Source: Comamonas sp. (GTDB lineage Bacteria; Pseudomonadota; Gammaproteobacteria; Burkholderiales; Burkholderiaceae_C). Taken from it: a stretch of DNA of 64,000 nt. The notes beneath the pieces were generated by a model. That model made no database searches. It was not told the DNA's origin and worked only from the letters and a program-made list of their open reading frames with translations. Shown in pieces: positions 9,033-19,196 of this stretch (positions are counted from its first letter, which is position 1; every line of letters begins with the position of its first letter). The stretch spans positions 62,001-126,000 of the forward strand of contig JAITLR010000021.1 in NCBI GenBank assembly GCA_031277805.1, in the 5' to 3' direction. Both the position numbers and the translations under genes were made by a program.

Positions 9033-9620
9033 ATGTACACCGCCGACAACAGCACCTTGCACCTGCACCACGTCAGCAGAGTTACACACCATGGCTTCAC
9101 AGCCGTCGAATTGATGGTGGCCCTCGCGATATTGGCTGTTCTGTCAGCCATTGCCGTTCCGAGCTTCCGTACTCTGTTCGAGCGTTGGCGCGTTCTGCAA
9201 ACTGCTGAGAGCCTGAAATCCAGCCTGATGCTTGCCCGCTCGGAAGCCATCAAGCAGGGTGGCCGGATCGTGATCCAGAAAATAGCCAACAACACCGACG
9301 GCTGCACGACTGCCACCGACAAAACAGACTGGGATTGTGGCTGGATCATCTGCAACGACCTTAACAACAGTGGCACCTGCACCAAAACCGACCCCATCCT
9401 GCAGACCGTAAGTGCACCACGCGATGTCCAGATAACGCGCTCCGGCGGAGCTGACACCATCAAACTCAATCGCTGGGGCTTGGTCGACGGAGCCTTTCTA
9501 AGCTTCAGCATCGTCCCCCTGAACAAGTCCACCGCAAACTCTGCGGCCAAAGGCCTCTGCATGAGCTCGGGCGGACGCATACGCCTCATTCCTCTGGAAG
9601 AAATTCCATGCACTTCATGA
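9033..9620 (+). CDS. GspH/FimT-family pseudopilin (second copy)
   Basis: This is a second FimT/GspH pseudopilin immediately after the first, sharing the layout G-FTAVELMVALAILAVLSAIAVPSFRTLFERWRVLQ, the LKSSLMLARSEAIKQGGRI segment and a CGWII motif. The leader before the cleavage site is longer (about 21 residues). Length is 195 residues. The two tandem copies look like an old duplication that has diverged. The last bases overlap the start of pilV by 13 bases, so the genes are probably one transcript with coupled translation. Confidence 0.9.
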   Translation: MYTADNSTLHLHHVSRVTHHGFTAVELMVALAILAVLSAIAVPSFRTLFERWRVLQTAESLKSSLMLARSEAIKQGGRIVIQKIANNTDGCTTATDKTDWDCGWIICNDLNNSGTCTKTDPILQTVSAPRDVQITRSGGADTIKLNRWGLVDGAFLSFSIVPLNKSTANSAAKGLCMSSGGRIRLIPLEEIPCTS

Positions 9621-10261
9621 ACACCAAGTCTTTACCCCGGCAGCGCGGCATTACGCTAATTGAATCGCTGGTTGCGCTGATCGTCGTCGCCCTGGGCATT
9701 CTGGGCATCATCGGTGCGCAAATGCGCACCTTGGTTGATACCACCACCACGGTGCGGCGTGCGCAGGCCATCCGGCTCATCGAAGACCTGAGCGAACGCA
9801 TGAAAGTCAACCCCAATGCGTTACTGGGGTTGAGTGGATACGCCTCTGGGTATGACAAAAAAGCCAAGGACTATGCCAGCGCTGACTGCAACCAGGCTGC
9901 ATGCGCTCCTGCAGCTCAAGCCGCTTACGACCTCAAGCAATGGAAAACCACAGTGGAACAAACGCTTCCACTGGGTCAGAGCAGCATCTTCCTTGCCCCC
10001 GGCGAGACCGTTGACGCCAACCGCCGACAGCTCGGCGTAATCATTGCTTGGCGAGAGAACGAACAGGCCATCAGCGACACCGACGATAAAAAGAAATTCA
10101 AAGACAACATCGACGCCAGCAAATTCCTTAATGCCGACGGAAGCTTTGGCGCTGGCACCGATGAGACCAACGCCTGCCCTGACGGATTCACATGCCATCT
10201 GCAATACCTGCCCGCCTCCGCCCGCTGCGCGCCGTATGGCAACACCATGTATTGCTCATGA
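9608..10261 (+). CDS. pilV: Type IV pilus minor pilin PilV
   Basis: PilV is a minor pilin that, with FimT, PilW, PilX and PilE, forms the priming complex at the tip of the type IV pilus. The leader ends at RQRG-ITLIESLVALIVVALGILGIIGAQ, a class III signal with glutamate at position 5. The PilV-typical RRAQAIRLIEDLSERMKVN region follows. The 217-residue length is usual. An alternative ATG lies three codons inside (9617). The stop overlaps the pilW start as ATGA. Confidence 0.92.
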   Translation: MHFMNTKSLPRQRGITLIESLVALIVVALGILGIIGAQMRTLVDTTTTVRRAQAIRLIEDLSERMKVNPNALLGLSGYASGYDKKAKDYASADCNQAACAPAAQAAYDLKQWKTTVEQTLPLGQSSIFLAPGETVDANRRQLGVIIAWRENEQAISDTDDKKKFKDNIDASKFLNADGSFGAGTDETNACPDGFTCHLQYLPASARCAPYGNTMYCS

Positions 10262-11196
10262 TCACGCTACTACCCGCCACCATGGAATCGATACCCGTGC
10301 TTCCCCACACTCCTCCTTCCCTGCTCCGCACCCGGCATGCGTCCCAGCAACGAGGCGTAACTTTGCTTGAGCTCATGGTTGGCCTAGCCATCGGCTTGCT
10401 GGTCATTGCTACCGCTATGGGCGCGCTGATGCTCTCACGTGGCATCTCTGGCTCCGTCAGCGATGCCAGTTCCATACAACAGCAAGGTGCCCACACTCTT
10501 CGGGTGATTGGTCAGCAACTGCGCCAGGCAGGTTCTCTTTACCTCAATCCCGATCCCAAGAACAGCGCCAGCAACGACCCCCTGAGCGCCGTAGTGTTTG
10601 AAATCAAGGCCATCGCGCACGACGGAGGCAACAGCTTCGACCAGACAGATAGCATCTCAGGCAATGCAAGCAGCCTGACTACGGGGTTCAGGCGCTACGC
10701 GGACAAGGTTTTTCAGACCGACAACACCGACAGCCTCGACGCCCTGGCCCGCAACTGCGTGGGCTCTCCTGCGTACAAGAAGAATGGCACCATCAATGCC
10801 GACGAACGGATCGAAAGCATCTTTGCATTTGATGGCACCAAGAACAGCCTCCAGTGCGGCGGAAACGGAGCCGTTTCTCAACCCATCACACAGAACGTCG
10901 CGCAATTCCAGGTCAGCTATCTGGTACAGACCAAAGCCGACGGCAGTATGCAATATGTCAAGGGCGGAGACATGCCCACCGCCTCTACAGACCCTAAATG
11001 GCGCAGCGTGCAAGGCGTGCAAGTCTGTCTGGTGCTCTACGGCAGCGAACTCATAGACATGCCCGCCGGCAGCAGCTACACCGACTGCGATGGCAAGGCC
11101 GTGGACATCACCACCCTGACCGACACCAAACGCAAGAAGCGCATGCACCTGCTATTCCGCAACACCTTCCAGCTACGCAGCCAAGGGCTGATCTGA
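10258..11196 (+). CDS. pilW: Type IV pilus minor pilin PilW
   Basis: PilW is a large minor pilin required for pilus priming. The ATG at 10258 shares bases with the pilV stop (ATGA), which supports this start over an upstream in-frame start inside pilV. A long leader precedes the cleavage site QQRG-VTLLELMVGLAIGLLVIATAMGAL. The protein then shows the family segment SIQQQGAHTLRVIGQQLRQAGS. Length is 312 residues. It precedes pilX by 21 bases. Confidence 0.92.
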   Translation: MITLLPATMESIPVLPHTPPSLLRTRHASQQRGVTLLELMVGLAIGLLVIATAMGALMLSRGISGSVSDASSIQQQGAHTLRVIGQQLRQAGSLYLNPDPKNSASNDPLSAVVFEIKAIAHDGGNSFDQTDSISGNASSLTTGFRRYADKVFQTDNTDSLDALARNCVGSPAYKKNGTINADERIESIFAFDGTKNSLQCGGNGAVSQPITQNVAQFQVSYLVQTKADGSMQYVKGGDMPTASTDPKWRSVQGVQVCLVLYGSELIDMPAGSSYTDCDGKAVDITTLTDTKRKKRMHLLFRNTFQLRSQGLI

Positions 11197-11217
11197 GCAA
11201 CACCCACTGATACAGCC

Positions 11218-11994
11218 ATGCCGCACCCCTTACATCTTGCCACACCCCGCCGCTCTGCCGTCCGCCAGCGCGGCGTAGCGCTGTTTGTCGTCATTATCTT
11301 CGTCATGCTCGCCATGCTGCTGGCACTATGGGCATCACGCACCGCGTGGTTCAACGAAATGATCGTGAGCAACGACGCAGACTACCAACGCGCCTTTGAA
11401 GCCGCACAGGCCCTACTACAAGACGCCGAACTCGATATACGTGGTGAAAAATCCGACGGTAGTGCCTGTAGCGCCCCACCCTGCCGCGCCTATAGCAGCG
11501 CATTGCAGTTCCCCGGAGACACCAACGAAATCAACCCGCTAATCACTCGATTGCAGGGCGAAACAACACGCTGCAAGGATGGACTGTGTGCGAGGCGCGT
11601 GGGACGGCAGGATTTCTGGAATTACGACAAAGACACCTCCGTCACTCCTGCAGCTGATACCAGCCTCGGCGAAGTGCCTCTAACCGACCTCATGGCTGTA
11701 GGTGCACGCTATGGCCAATACACGGGTGCGGCCAATACCACGACCGACGGCCAGCTCAACCCCATATTGACCGAAACCGCAACTAAAGAAGGCGGCTGGT
11801 ACTGGATTGAAGTCATGCGCTATAGCGACGCTGCCAAGAGCGCCAACTTAATCATGGATTCCAATACCAGCCAATTGCCGTTAAACCTTGACGTCTATGT
11901 CATCTTCCGAATTACAGCTCTGGCCAAAGGACGCAAGAAAGGTACCTCCGTCGTACTACAGGAAACCTATGCCCGTCAACGGGTGAAGGACTGA
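11218..11994 (+). CDS. pilX: Type IV pilus assembly protein PilX
   Basis: PilX is a minor pilin working with PilV, PilW and PilE. The leader ends with RQRG-VALFVVIIFVMLAMLLALWASR; as in other PilX proteins there is no glutamate at position 5. The motif NDADYQRAFEAAQALLQDAELD matches the PilX N-terminal family. Length is 258 residues. The gene is separated from pilY1 by about 110 bases that hold a small hairpin, so pilY1 may be expressed at a different level from the upstream pilins. Confidence 0.9.
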   Translation: MPHPLHLATPRRSAVRQRGVALFVVIIFVMLAMLLALWASRTAWFNEMIVSNDADYQRAFEAAQALLQDAELDIRGEKSDGSACSAPPCRAYSSALQFPGDTNEINPLITRLQGETTRCKDGLCARRVGRQDFWNYDKDTSVTPAADTSLGEVPLTDLMAVGARYGQYTGAANTTTDGQLNPILTETATKEGGWYWIEVMRYSDAAKSANLIMDSNTSQLPLNLDVYVIFRITALAKGRKKGTSVVLQETYARQRVKD

Positions 11995-12006
11995 AATCTA
12001 GGCCTG

Positions 12007-12040
12007 AAATTGCTTTCAAACAGATAGTAAACAGCAATTT
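12007..12040 (+). other. Hairpin between pilX and pilY1
   Basis: A perfect 8-bp inverted repeat, AAATTGCT and AGCAATTT, is separated by 18 bases in the gap after pilX. No T-run follows, so it is not a classical terminator; it may be an mRNA-stabilising or attenuating stem. Confidence 0.4.
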
Positions 12041-12102
12041 CCTTGCAGGTATTTCAAGCCCTTTTTATTTCTTTTATGAATCTATTCTTCCAGGAGCGCC
12101 CC

Positions 12103-15100
12103 ATGCCCCTTACCAAGCGTTTCCCCTTTCAGAAGAGCCTGCTGGCAATCGCCATCAGCACAGTACTCCCACCCACCACAAGCTGGGCGCTGGATCTGGT
12201 ACAAGAGCCGCCCCTCCCCACATCCAAATCGGCTTTTGTAGCGCCGAATGTGATTATTTCGGTCGACGATTCGGGAAGTATGAATTACGGTGTAAAAACT
12301 TCCTACACTGGTTCATCGAGCACCGGCAAGGGATATACAACACCTGATGACAATGGAAAATGGAAAGACGATGCCAGACGCATTAATGTTCTCAAATATG
12401 CTCTAAATGCCGTATTCAACAATAAGGAACTGATACCAGAGAACAGAATACGTATCGCCTGGCAGGCAATGCATAACAATGGCGGATCAAGTAATGCAGG
12501 AAATGTCAATAGCTCCACAATGAACGTCAATTCAATGAGACCCATTGATTCGACGATAAAAAATAATAAGCATCGCGATAATTTCCTCGATTTCGTCAAA
12601 AATTTATCGGCCGGGAGTGGAACTCCCTCGCATACCATGTTCAGCCAAGCAGACGCTTATATGCGCCAGTCTCTTGGCAAGAACAGCCCGTGGTCCAGCG
12701 ACCCAGGAGGCACCGGCAGCAAGAGCACCGAGTACCTGGGCTGTCGCCGTAATTACCACATCATGATGACCGATGGTCGCTGGAATGGGGGAGTTTCCGG
12801 CGGAGATCAGGATGGCAAAGATTGGGTTGCGCTGAATGGCCGCCAGATGTATAGCACTACATCCGATCAGACCAGAGTCTATTACGATAGCATCTCGGAT
12901 ACCTTGTCCGACTGGGCCTTCAAGAGCTGGATGGATCCATTACAGGATGCATCATTGCTGATAAATTCCGACAAACTAAAGCCTTCGCAGACGTATCAAG
13001 AAGCCCCACTCGCCGAGATTTTTTCAAAAACGAAAACCGTAGATGTTTATGAAGAACAGCCTGTATACGGAGATGTATCTCCATGCCTAAAGTACGACAA
13101 AAGGGGAAGATGCACGCTATGGACTCAAGGTCAAATTGGCACAACACCAGTAAAAGTGGGAACAAAAGAAGAAACAAAAACCGTTAATCTTGGAAAATAC
13201 TGGAATCCAAAATACAACCCTGCAACGTGGCCACATATGGTCACCTATACGATTGGCTTCAGTGATGAAGCCGTCACCTGGCCAGGCGCCAACGATATAA
13301 TTGCTCCATCAGTAAAAGTGCCTTTCGGCTATGACAATAGCTTTGTCGATCTGGTAACAGGCTGGCAAACATGGCCAGCTATGGACAACGAAAACAAGCG
13401 CTCTCTGGATTTATGGCATGCAGCCATTAATGGCCGCGGCGGTTACTATGCAGTGACGGAAGCCGAAGACCTTGCCAAAGCCTTCCGCGAGATCATCGGC
13501 AAGATCAGCGACGAAAGTGCACCATTACCGGATTCGATTGCTGGTGGCGGCAGCACCACTGGCTATAACGTTTCTCAAAACAATGCCGGTATTTATGCCT
13601 CGGCTTATAGCCCTAAAGATGGCTGGAGCGGATATATCGCCGCAACGCGCGCACTTGAGCCAGAACAATATGCCTGCCCCAGCAAAGATGACCCTGAAAA
13701 AATCTGCATTCGCTTCCCCGATGTGGTATCTGGCTGGGATGGCAAGAGCACGGCAGACCGATTGGATGCACTGACATCGGTGGATAACCGTCTGGTTCTA
13801 ACCTGGAGTGATGAAACCGGCGCCGGAACCCCATTCAAATGGACGGACAGCACTGAAATTGCTTACAGCACAGCACAAAAGAGAGTCCTACTAGGCTTGA
13901 GCAGCAGCGATGTCATCACGACTGCCTTGTCAACCCTAGCGCGCAATATCATCAACTACATTCGAGGCGATCGTTCTCTGGAAGGCACTACAGATGCTAA
14001 TCCTCTGCGCGTGCGCACCAGCCGCCAGGGCGATATCGTGAACTCCGAAATCTGGTATACGGGCGGCCCCATCAGCAATCATGGCATGGGCTATGCCAGC
14101 TTTGTCCAGGCGCAAAAAGACCGTACGCCTGTTCTCTATGCTGGCGGCAATGACGGCATGCTGCATGGTTTTTCAGCGAAGGATGGCAGCGAACTGATGG
14201 CCTATGTACCGCGCGGCGTTGTAGGCGGGCTGAAAAAACTGACCGACAAGGACTATCAGCACCAGTACTACGTCGATGGCTCGCCCATGACGGGCGATAT
14301 CAAGGACGGCGACGACTGGAAGACCATGCTGGTAGGCACCTTGGGCGCAGGGGGCAAGGGTTACTTTCTGCTAGACGTGACCAATCCTGGCAGTGCCGCT
14401 AATCCTGGCCTTACCGCAGCATCGGTCGTGAAAGACCGTACTCGCGGTAATAGTGAATCCGCGCCCAATTGCAGCGCACTCACCGGTGCGGCGGTGCAGG
14501 CTTGCAACGCAACCGTAGCTGATGACGCAGATATTGGCAATATCACCGCCCGCCCAAACCGCAACCCCGCCAGCCTGCAGGAAGCCACGCAGATCACGCG
14601 CATGAACAATGGCCGCTGGGCAGTGGTGATGGGCAATGGCTATAACAGCGCCAAGCAACGCCCAGTGTTGCTGGTTCAGTTCCTGGATGGCAACAAAGAG
14701 TTGAAGCTCATCCCTGTTACCACCAACACAGCGACCCCAGGTAGCGGCAATGCCGCCGACAACGGCCTGGCCTCTCCCGCGCTGGTGGATCTGGACGGCG
14801 ACGGCAAGACTGATGTGGTCTATGCAGGCGACAACCTGGGCAATCTCTGGAAATTCGATCTGACCAGTACAGATGCCGACAGCTGGGCCGTGGCCTTCGG
14901 CGGCCAGCCCCTGTTCACCGCCCGCGGCCCTCTCGCGCTGAACAGCACCACACGCGACCAAATACAGCCGATCACTGCCCCCCCCATCGTTCGCGCCAAT
15001 GACCGAAGCATGACTACAGGCACTGGGACAGCTGCCAGAACCCTGCCCATCGGCGGCATGATGGTTGCCTTTGGCACAGGCCGCAATTTGACCGCCAACG

Positions 15101-15819
15101 ACCGCAACACCAGCATCCAGCAGAACGTTCAAACCCTATATTCGGTTCTTGACAACACACGCTACCGCATGAATTCGGGTAAAACAGCCTTGGAAGTTCA
15201 CCCTGGCGACGCCAGCGCCAGCCCCCCAATTCCCACACCCGCTGCGGTTGGCACCATGAATAGCACAGGCAGGCTGCTGGCTCAGCAAGTCATTGCCGCA
15301 TTCACTGGCACTGGGGCACTCAAGGATGATGCAACCATCAGCCCCAAGACCGCCGATCAGGAATTGAGCGCGGCAACCTGGCAGAACTACAAGGGTTGGT
15401 TCCTGGATTTGCCTGCCAGCGGCGAGCGCTTGCTCAAGCCCATGCAGTTCTATGACGGCAGCAATATCCTGGCCATTTACAGCGAGTCGCCCTCAGGCAC
15501 CAAAAATGCCGCAAGCGACAACATCAACGAGAGCTGCGTCCCCGTCAAGGTTGATACCAGCGCAGGCGCCCAATGGCGCACGCTCATCAATATCATGGAT
15601 GGAAAGCGCCCCAGCATTCAGATAGTGGACACCAATAATGATGGCTTCTACAACAATGCAGACGGGAACGTTTCACGAGTGGCTGTCAATACTGGTACGC
15701 CGCTGCTGATCACCAAGCGTGATCGCATTGTGGACAAGACTGGCGGTGGCGGCCCCCGTGACACTCTTGCACGCATGCCTGAGCAGTCCACGCGCCCAAG
15801 CTGGCGCCAAATCAAATGA
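12103..15819 (+). CDS. pilY1: Type IV pilus tip adhesin/assembly factor PilY1
   Basis: PilY1 sits at the pilus tip, is needed for pilus extension and can act as an adhesin or surface sensor. The ATG at 12103 has AGGAG upstream and gives a signal peptide ([19 protein letters not shown]), unlike the upstream in-frame starts. A von Willebrand A-like domain begins with the metal-site motif DDSGSM at residues 55-60. The C-terminal half is the PilY1 beta-propeller, with a calcium loop DLDGDGKTD at about 896 and a second EF-hand-like [12 protein letters not shown] at about 1176. Length is 1238 residues. DNA for the N-terminal half is distinctly AT-rich compared with the C-terminal half. It overlaps the following pilE region at its stop. 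Confidence 0.95.
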   Translation: MPLTKRFPFQKSLLAIAISTVLPPTTSWALDLVQEPPLPTSKSAFVAPNVIISVDDSGSMNYGVKTSYTGSSSTGKGYTTPDDNGKWKDDARRINVLKYALNAVFNNKELIPENRIRIAWQAMHNNGGSSNAGNVNSSTMNVNSMRPIDSTIKNNKHRDNFLDFVKNLSAGSGTPSHTMFSQADAYMRQSLGKNSPWSSDPGGTGSKSTEYLGCRRNYHIMMTDGRWNGGVSGGDQDGKDWVALNGRQMYSTTSDQTRVYYDSISDTLSDWAFKSWMDPLQDASLLINSDKLKPSQTYQEAPLAEIFSKTKTVDVYEEQPVYGDVSPCLKYDKRGRCTLWTQGQIGTTPVKVGTKEETKTVNLGKYWNPKYNPATWPHMVTYTIGFSDEAVTWPGANDIIAPSVKVPFGYDNSFVDLVTGWQTWPAMDNENKRSLDLWHAAINGRGGYYAVTEAEDLAKAFREIIGKISDESAPLPDSIAGGGSTTGYNVSQNNAGIYASAYSPKDGWSGYIAATRALEPEQYACPSKDDPEKICIRFPDVVSGWDGKSTADRLDALTSVDNRLVLTWSDETGAGTPFKWTDSTEIAYSTAQKRVLLGLSSSDVITTALSTLARNIINYIRGDRSLEGTTDANPLRVRTSRQGDIVNSEIWYTGGPISNHGMGYASFVQAQKDRTPVLYAGGNDGMLHGFSAKDGSELMAYVPRGVVGGLKKLTDKDYQHQYYVDGSPMTGDIKDGDDWKTMLVGTLGAGGKGYFLLDVTNPGSAANPGLTAASVVKDRTRGNSESAPNCSALTGAAVQACNATVADDADIGNITARPNRNPASLQEATQITRMNNGRWAVVMGNGYNSAKQRPVLLVQFLDGNKELKLIPVTTNTATPGSGNAADNGLASPALVDLDGDGKTDVVYAGDNLGNLWKFDLTSTDADSWAVAFGGQPLFTARGPLALNSTTRDQIQPITAPPIVRANDRSMTTGTGTAARTLPIGGMMVAFGTGRNLTANDRNTSIQQNVQTLYSVLDNTRYRMNSGKTALEVHPGDASASPPIPTPAAVGTMNSTGRLLAQQVIAAFTGTGALKDDATISPKTADQELSAATWQNYKGWFLDLPASGERLLKPMQFYDGSNILAIYSESPSGTKNAASDNINESCVPVKVDTSAGAQWRTLINIMDGKRPSIQIVDTNNDGFYNNADGNVSRVAVNTGTPLLITKRDRIVDKTGGGGPRDTLARMPEQSTRPSWRQIK

Positions 15820-15830
15820 CAGGAAAAGCC

Positions 15831-16280
15831 ATGATTCATCGCATACACAAAAACCAACGCGGCTTCACCTTGATCGAGTTGATGATTGTCCTCGCCGTTG
15901 TCGGCATTTTGAGTGCGGTCGCCTACCCCAGCTATACGGAGTATGTACGGCGCGGCCATAGGGCGGATGCCCGCACTGGGCTGCTGCAAGCCCAGATGTG
16001 GATGGAGAGAGCAGCGACTGCAACGGGGGTCTATCCGACAAACGCGGACACTACCAAGATCCTGCCTGCTGCACTGAGCTGGACGGGCGACTCGAACAAG
16101 CGTTACACCATTGAATTCAAATCCAGCACCAATGCGGCATACACATTAATTGCCAAGCGAAAAAACCCTGGGCTTCAGGCCGCTGACAAATGCGGCGACT
16201 TCACGTTGACTCACACTGGAGCAAGAGGGGCAGACAATCTTGCAAGCGGAGCGACCGCTGCGGAGTGCTGGAGTAAATAA
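15831..16280 (+). CDS. pilE: Type IV minor pilin PilE
   Basis: PilE is the last minor pilin of the operon. The prepilin leader [11 protein letters not shown] is followed by [24 protein letters not shown], with glutamate at position 5, and by [19 protein letters not shown], typical of the PilE group found behind pilY1. I chose the ATG at 15831 because AGGAAA lies five bases upstream; an ATG at 15816 overlapping the pilY1 stop (ATGA) would add five residues. Two cysteines near the C-terminus (DKCGDF and AAECWSK) probably form the D-region disulfide. Length is 149 residues. Confidence 0.93.
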   Translation: MIHRIHKNQRGFTLIELMIVLAVVGILSAVAYPSYTEYVRRGHRADARTGLLQAQMWMERAATATGVYPTNADTTKILPAALSWTGDSNKRYTIEFKSSTNAAYTLIAKRKNPGLQAADKCGDFTLTHTGARGADNLASGATAAECWSK

Positions 16281-16312
16281 AGCCTACCCACTGCATTACC
16301 ATCCTGGGCAAG

Positions 16313-17422
16313 ATGACAAACTCTGCTCACTTCATGAACAAGGCGCTTGAGCAGGCTGCTCAAGCGCTTTTTCTTTCTTCGCCCAACCCGCGTGTCGGTT
16401 GCGTGATCGTCGATGACGCTGACCAGACCATCGGCCAGGGCTTTACCCAGCAGGCCGGCGGCCCCCACGCCGAGATCATGGCGCTGCGCGATGCAGCCGC
16501 CAGGGGCAATGATGTGCGTGGCGCTACTGCTTACGTGACGCTAGAGCCCTGCTCGCATCAAGGGCGTACTGGGCCTTGCTGCGATGCCTTGGTTGCAGCA
16601 GGCATTGGCAAGGTCGTGGGCGCGTTGACCGACCCCAACCCACAAGTGGCAGGACGCGGGTTTGAGCGTCTGAAAGCGGCAGGCGTTGCTGTCGAAGTCG
16701 GCCCCGGAGCGGCCGAATCTCGCGAGCTCAATATCGGCTTTTTCAGCCGCATGGTCCGAGGCATGCCTTGGGTGCGCATGAAGGCCGCCAGCTCGCTCGA
16801 CGGGGTGACGGCACTGCACAACGGCAAAAGCCAGTGGATCACTTCATCAGAAGCCCGTGCTGACGGCCATGCCTGGCGCGCACGCGCCTGCACGGTGCTG
16901 ACGGGCATCGGCACCGTGCTGGAAGACAACCCACGCATGAACGTTCGTGAAGTGGAAACGCCCCGCCAACCACGAGTGGCGGTGGTGGACAGCAGGCTGG
17001 ACATGCCGTTGGATGCTCATGTTTTGCAAGCACCTAGCGGTTGTCTTATCTACACTTGCAGTACAAACCAGTCCCAAATCGAGCAGTTGCAGGCGCTAGA
17101 CGCTACAGTGATTCATATGCCCAATGCAGCAGGCAAGGTGGATCTGGCAGCCATGCTGCGCGACCTGGCCGTGCGCGGCACCAATGAGTTGCATGTAGAG
17201 GCAGGATTCAAACTCAATGGCTCGCTGATTCGTGAAGGCCTGGTCGATGAGTTTCTGTTCTACCAGGCTCCCAAGCTGCTGGGCACCGGAGCCATGGGTA
17301 TCGCCAACTTCGGTCCCCTGAACGATTTGCACGAGGGACTGGCGCTGGAGCTGCACGACGTTGCACGTATCGGCCCGGACTTGCGCATCGTGGCCAGAGT
17401 TGAAGGCCGCTCCGCGTTCTAG
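16313..17422 (+). CDS. ribD: Bifunctional riboflavin deaminase/reductase
   Basis: RibD catalyses the deamination and side-chain reduction steps of riboflavin synthesis. The N-terminal deaminase domain carries the zinc site H52-A-E54 (GPHAEIMAL) and the cysteines of EPCSHQGRTGPC at about 80 and 89. The C-terminal reductase domain (about 150-365) includes the NGKSQWITSSEAR and EAGFKLNGSLI segments. Length is 369 residues, normal. No FMN riboswitch is visible in the 32 bases between pilE and ribD, so it may be read from the pilus transcript or from an unseen promoter inside pilE. Confidence 0.96.
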   Translation: MTNSAHFMNKALEQAAQALFLSSPNPRVGCVIVDDADQTIGQGFTQQAGGPHAEIMALRDAAARGNDVRGATAYVTLEPCSHQGRTGPCCDALVAAGIGKVVGALTDPNPQVAGRGFERLKAAGVAVEVGPGAAESRELNIGFFSRMVRGMPWVRMKAASSLDGVTALHNGKSQWITSSEARADGHAWRARACTVLTGIGTVLEDNPRMNVREVETPRQPRVAVVDSRLDMPLDAHVLQAPSGCLIYTCSTNQSQIEQLQALDATVIHMPNAAGKVDLAAMLRDLAVRGTNELHVEAGFKLNGSLIREGLVDEFLFYQAPKLLGTGAMGIANFGPLNDLHEGLALELHDVARIGPDLRIVARVEGRSAF

Positions 17423-17483
17423 CCGCACATGGCCGGTCCCCGTCTGACAAATTACCTTTGCGTTCATAGGTTACAAACCAGAC

Positions 17484-19196
17484 ATGCAGTTCCGGCCCCC
17501 TTCCAACTTCGCAAGCAATACCACCCGCAGGCTTCAGCACATCGCAGCCCTTGGGCTGATGGCTGGCGCAATGCTTCTGGCCGGCTGCGCTGCGCCATTT
17601 CCCAAGAATGTGGAAAGGCCGGTCTCGGTCGCGCTGCCCAAGCCGCAAGAGACCAGTCTTGGCGCCATGATCGCCCAGGCAAAGCCAGCTCGCACAAAGG
17701 CGGGAGCATCGGCTTTTGTCTTGATGAACGGCCCGCAGCATGCTTACAGCAGCCGTCTCGCACTGGTGCAGAGCGCGCAGAAAACGCTGGACTTGCAGTA
17801 CTACGCCATCCATGCGGACCGCAGTACCGGCAAACTGCTGCATGCCATCGTCCACGCGGCCGGCCGCGGGGTACGGGTGCGCGTGCTGCTCGATGACTTT
17901 CACAGCACCGGCCCCGATGCTCAGGTCATGCGCCTGGCTTTTGTGCCCAATGTGGAAATGCGCATGTTCAACCCGCTGGCAGGCTCACGTGCTTCCACGC
18001 TGGGTCGGGCCTGGACCATTCTGACGGACTTCCAGCGCGCGCAGCAGCGCATGCACAACAAGCTGTTCGTCGCAGATAACGCCATGGGCGTGATAGGTGG
18101 CCGCAATCTGGGTGACGCCTACTTCGACGCCGCCAATGATGGCAACTTCGTGGACGTGGATGTGCTGGCAGCCGGCCCCGTCGTCAAGGATCTGTCGCGC
18201 AGCTTTGACAGCTATTGGAACAATGTTCGCGCCTACCCGGTGCAGTCGCTGATCAGCGAAAAAGAGCTGCTGCAACTCAAGGCGCAGTTCGACAAGGAAG
18301 ATGCCAACCCCAACCTGCATACGGATGGTGATTCTGCGCCAGAGCTTGAAGACCGGCCTCTGGAGCTGCAAAAGCTTCCCTGGATCTGGGCTCAGGCCAT
18401 GGTTCTGGCCGATAGCCCCACCAAGATTCCCGCTGAAAACGATGAAGCCAGCAGCGAATCAGTAGCATCCACCAACAATGGCGGCGTGATCCCCTTGAAA
18501 GCTCCTGCCGCCGGATTGCCAGGTGCAACCCCGGTTCTGCGCGCAGATTCGGTGGTGGACGGGCTGTTGGCTCTGATCAAAACTTCCAACCGCGATCTGC
18601 TGGTCGTATCACCCTACTTTGTGCCCGGCAATGAAATCATGGATGCGTTTCGCGCGGCCAGAGCGCGCGGCGTGCGCATACGCGTCCTGACCAATTCGCT
18701 CGCGTCCAACGATGCGCCGCTGGCCCATGCAGGCTATGCCCGTCATCGCAAGAAGCTGCTGGAGATGGGTATAGAGCTGCATGAAATGCGCAGCGAGGCC
18801 GCCAACGTCCGTTCGGCCCTGCGCGCTGGCAGCACCGGCTCCAGCGGCGGCAATTCCGGCACCTCGCGTGCCATGTTGCACTCCAAGCTGCTGGTGATTG
18901 ACGGGCGTCTGGTTGTCATAGGCTCGATGAACCTGGACATGCGCTCGCAGCTGCAGAACACCGAAATCGCGGTACTGATTGCCAGCCATACCTTCAGCAA
19001 GCTGGCCACCCACAGCATCGAGGAAAGCCTGCCTGAAAACAGCTGGACGGTGCAACTGGATCAGGATGGCAAGCTGGTCTGGCGCGCGCCACAGGACAGC
19101 GGCCTGCCAGATTCCCGCACCGAGCCGGATGCCAGCCTCAGCCTGCGCATCATGCTGCAGCTGATTGGACCTCTGGCTCCTGACAGTCTGCTGTGA
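17484..19196 (+). CDS. Phospholipase D-family lipoprotein (cardiolipin synthase-like)
   Basis: This is a PLD-superfamily phosphatidyltransferase or phospholipase attached to the membrane as a lipoprotein: the signal peptide ends in the lipobox LLAGC near residue 35. Two HKD motifs are seen, HNKLFVADNAMGVIGGRN at about residue 190 and HSKLLVIDGRLVVIGSMN at about 470, so the active site should be complete. Between them is a long low-complexity insert (about 270-350, acidic and Ser/Asn-rich) that is probably a loop. Length is 570 residues. The 3' end overlaps the convergent dusC gene by 47 bases. The substrate is not evident; a cardiolipin synthase-like role is a family inference. Confidence 0.85.
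   Translation: MQFRPPSNFASNTTRRLQHIAALGLMAGAMLLAGCAAPFPKNVERPVSVALPKPQETSLGAMIAQAKPARTKAGASAFVLMNGPQHAYSSRLALVQSAQKTLDLQYYAIHADRSTGKLLHAIVHAAGRGVRVRVLLDDFHSTGPDAQVMRLAFVPNVEMRMFNPLAGSRASTLGRAWTILTDFQRAQQRMHNKLFVADNAMGVIGGRNLGDAYFDAANDGNFVDVDVLAAGPVVKDLSRSFDSYWNNVRAYPVQSLISEKELLQLKAQFDKEDANPNLHTDGDSAPELEDRPLELQKLPWIWAQAMVLADSPTKIPAENDEASSESVASTNNGGVIPLKAPAAGLPGATPVLRADSVVDGLLALIKTSNRDLLVVSPYFVPGNEIMDAFRAARARGVRIRVLTNSLASNDAPLAHAGYARHRKKLLEMGIELHEMRSEAANVRSALRAGSTGSSGGNSGTSRAMLHSKLLVIDGRLVVIGSMNLDMRSQLQNTEIAVLIASHTFSKLATHSIEESLPENSWTVQLDQDGKLVWRAPQDSGLPDSRTEPDASLSLRIMLQLIGPLAPDSLL

Noticed and set aside
16281-16312. FMN riboswitch before ribD
   Set aside because: The gap is only 32 bases, too short, and shows none of the conserved riboswitch segments.
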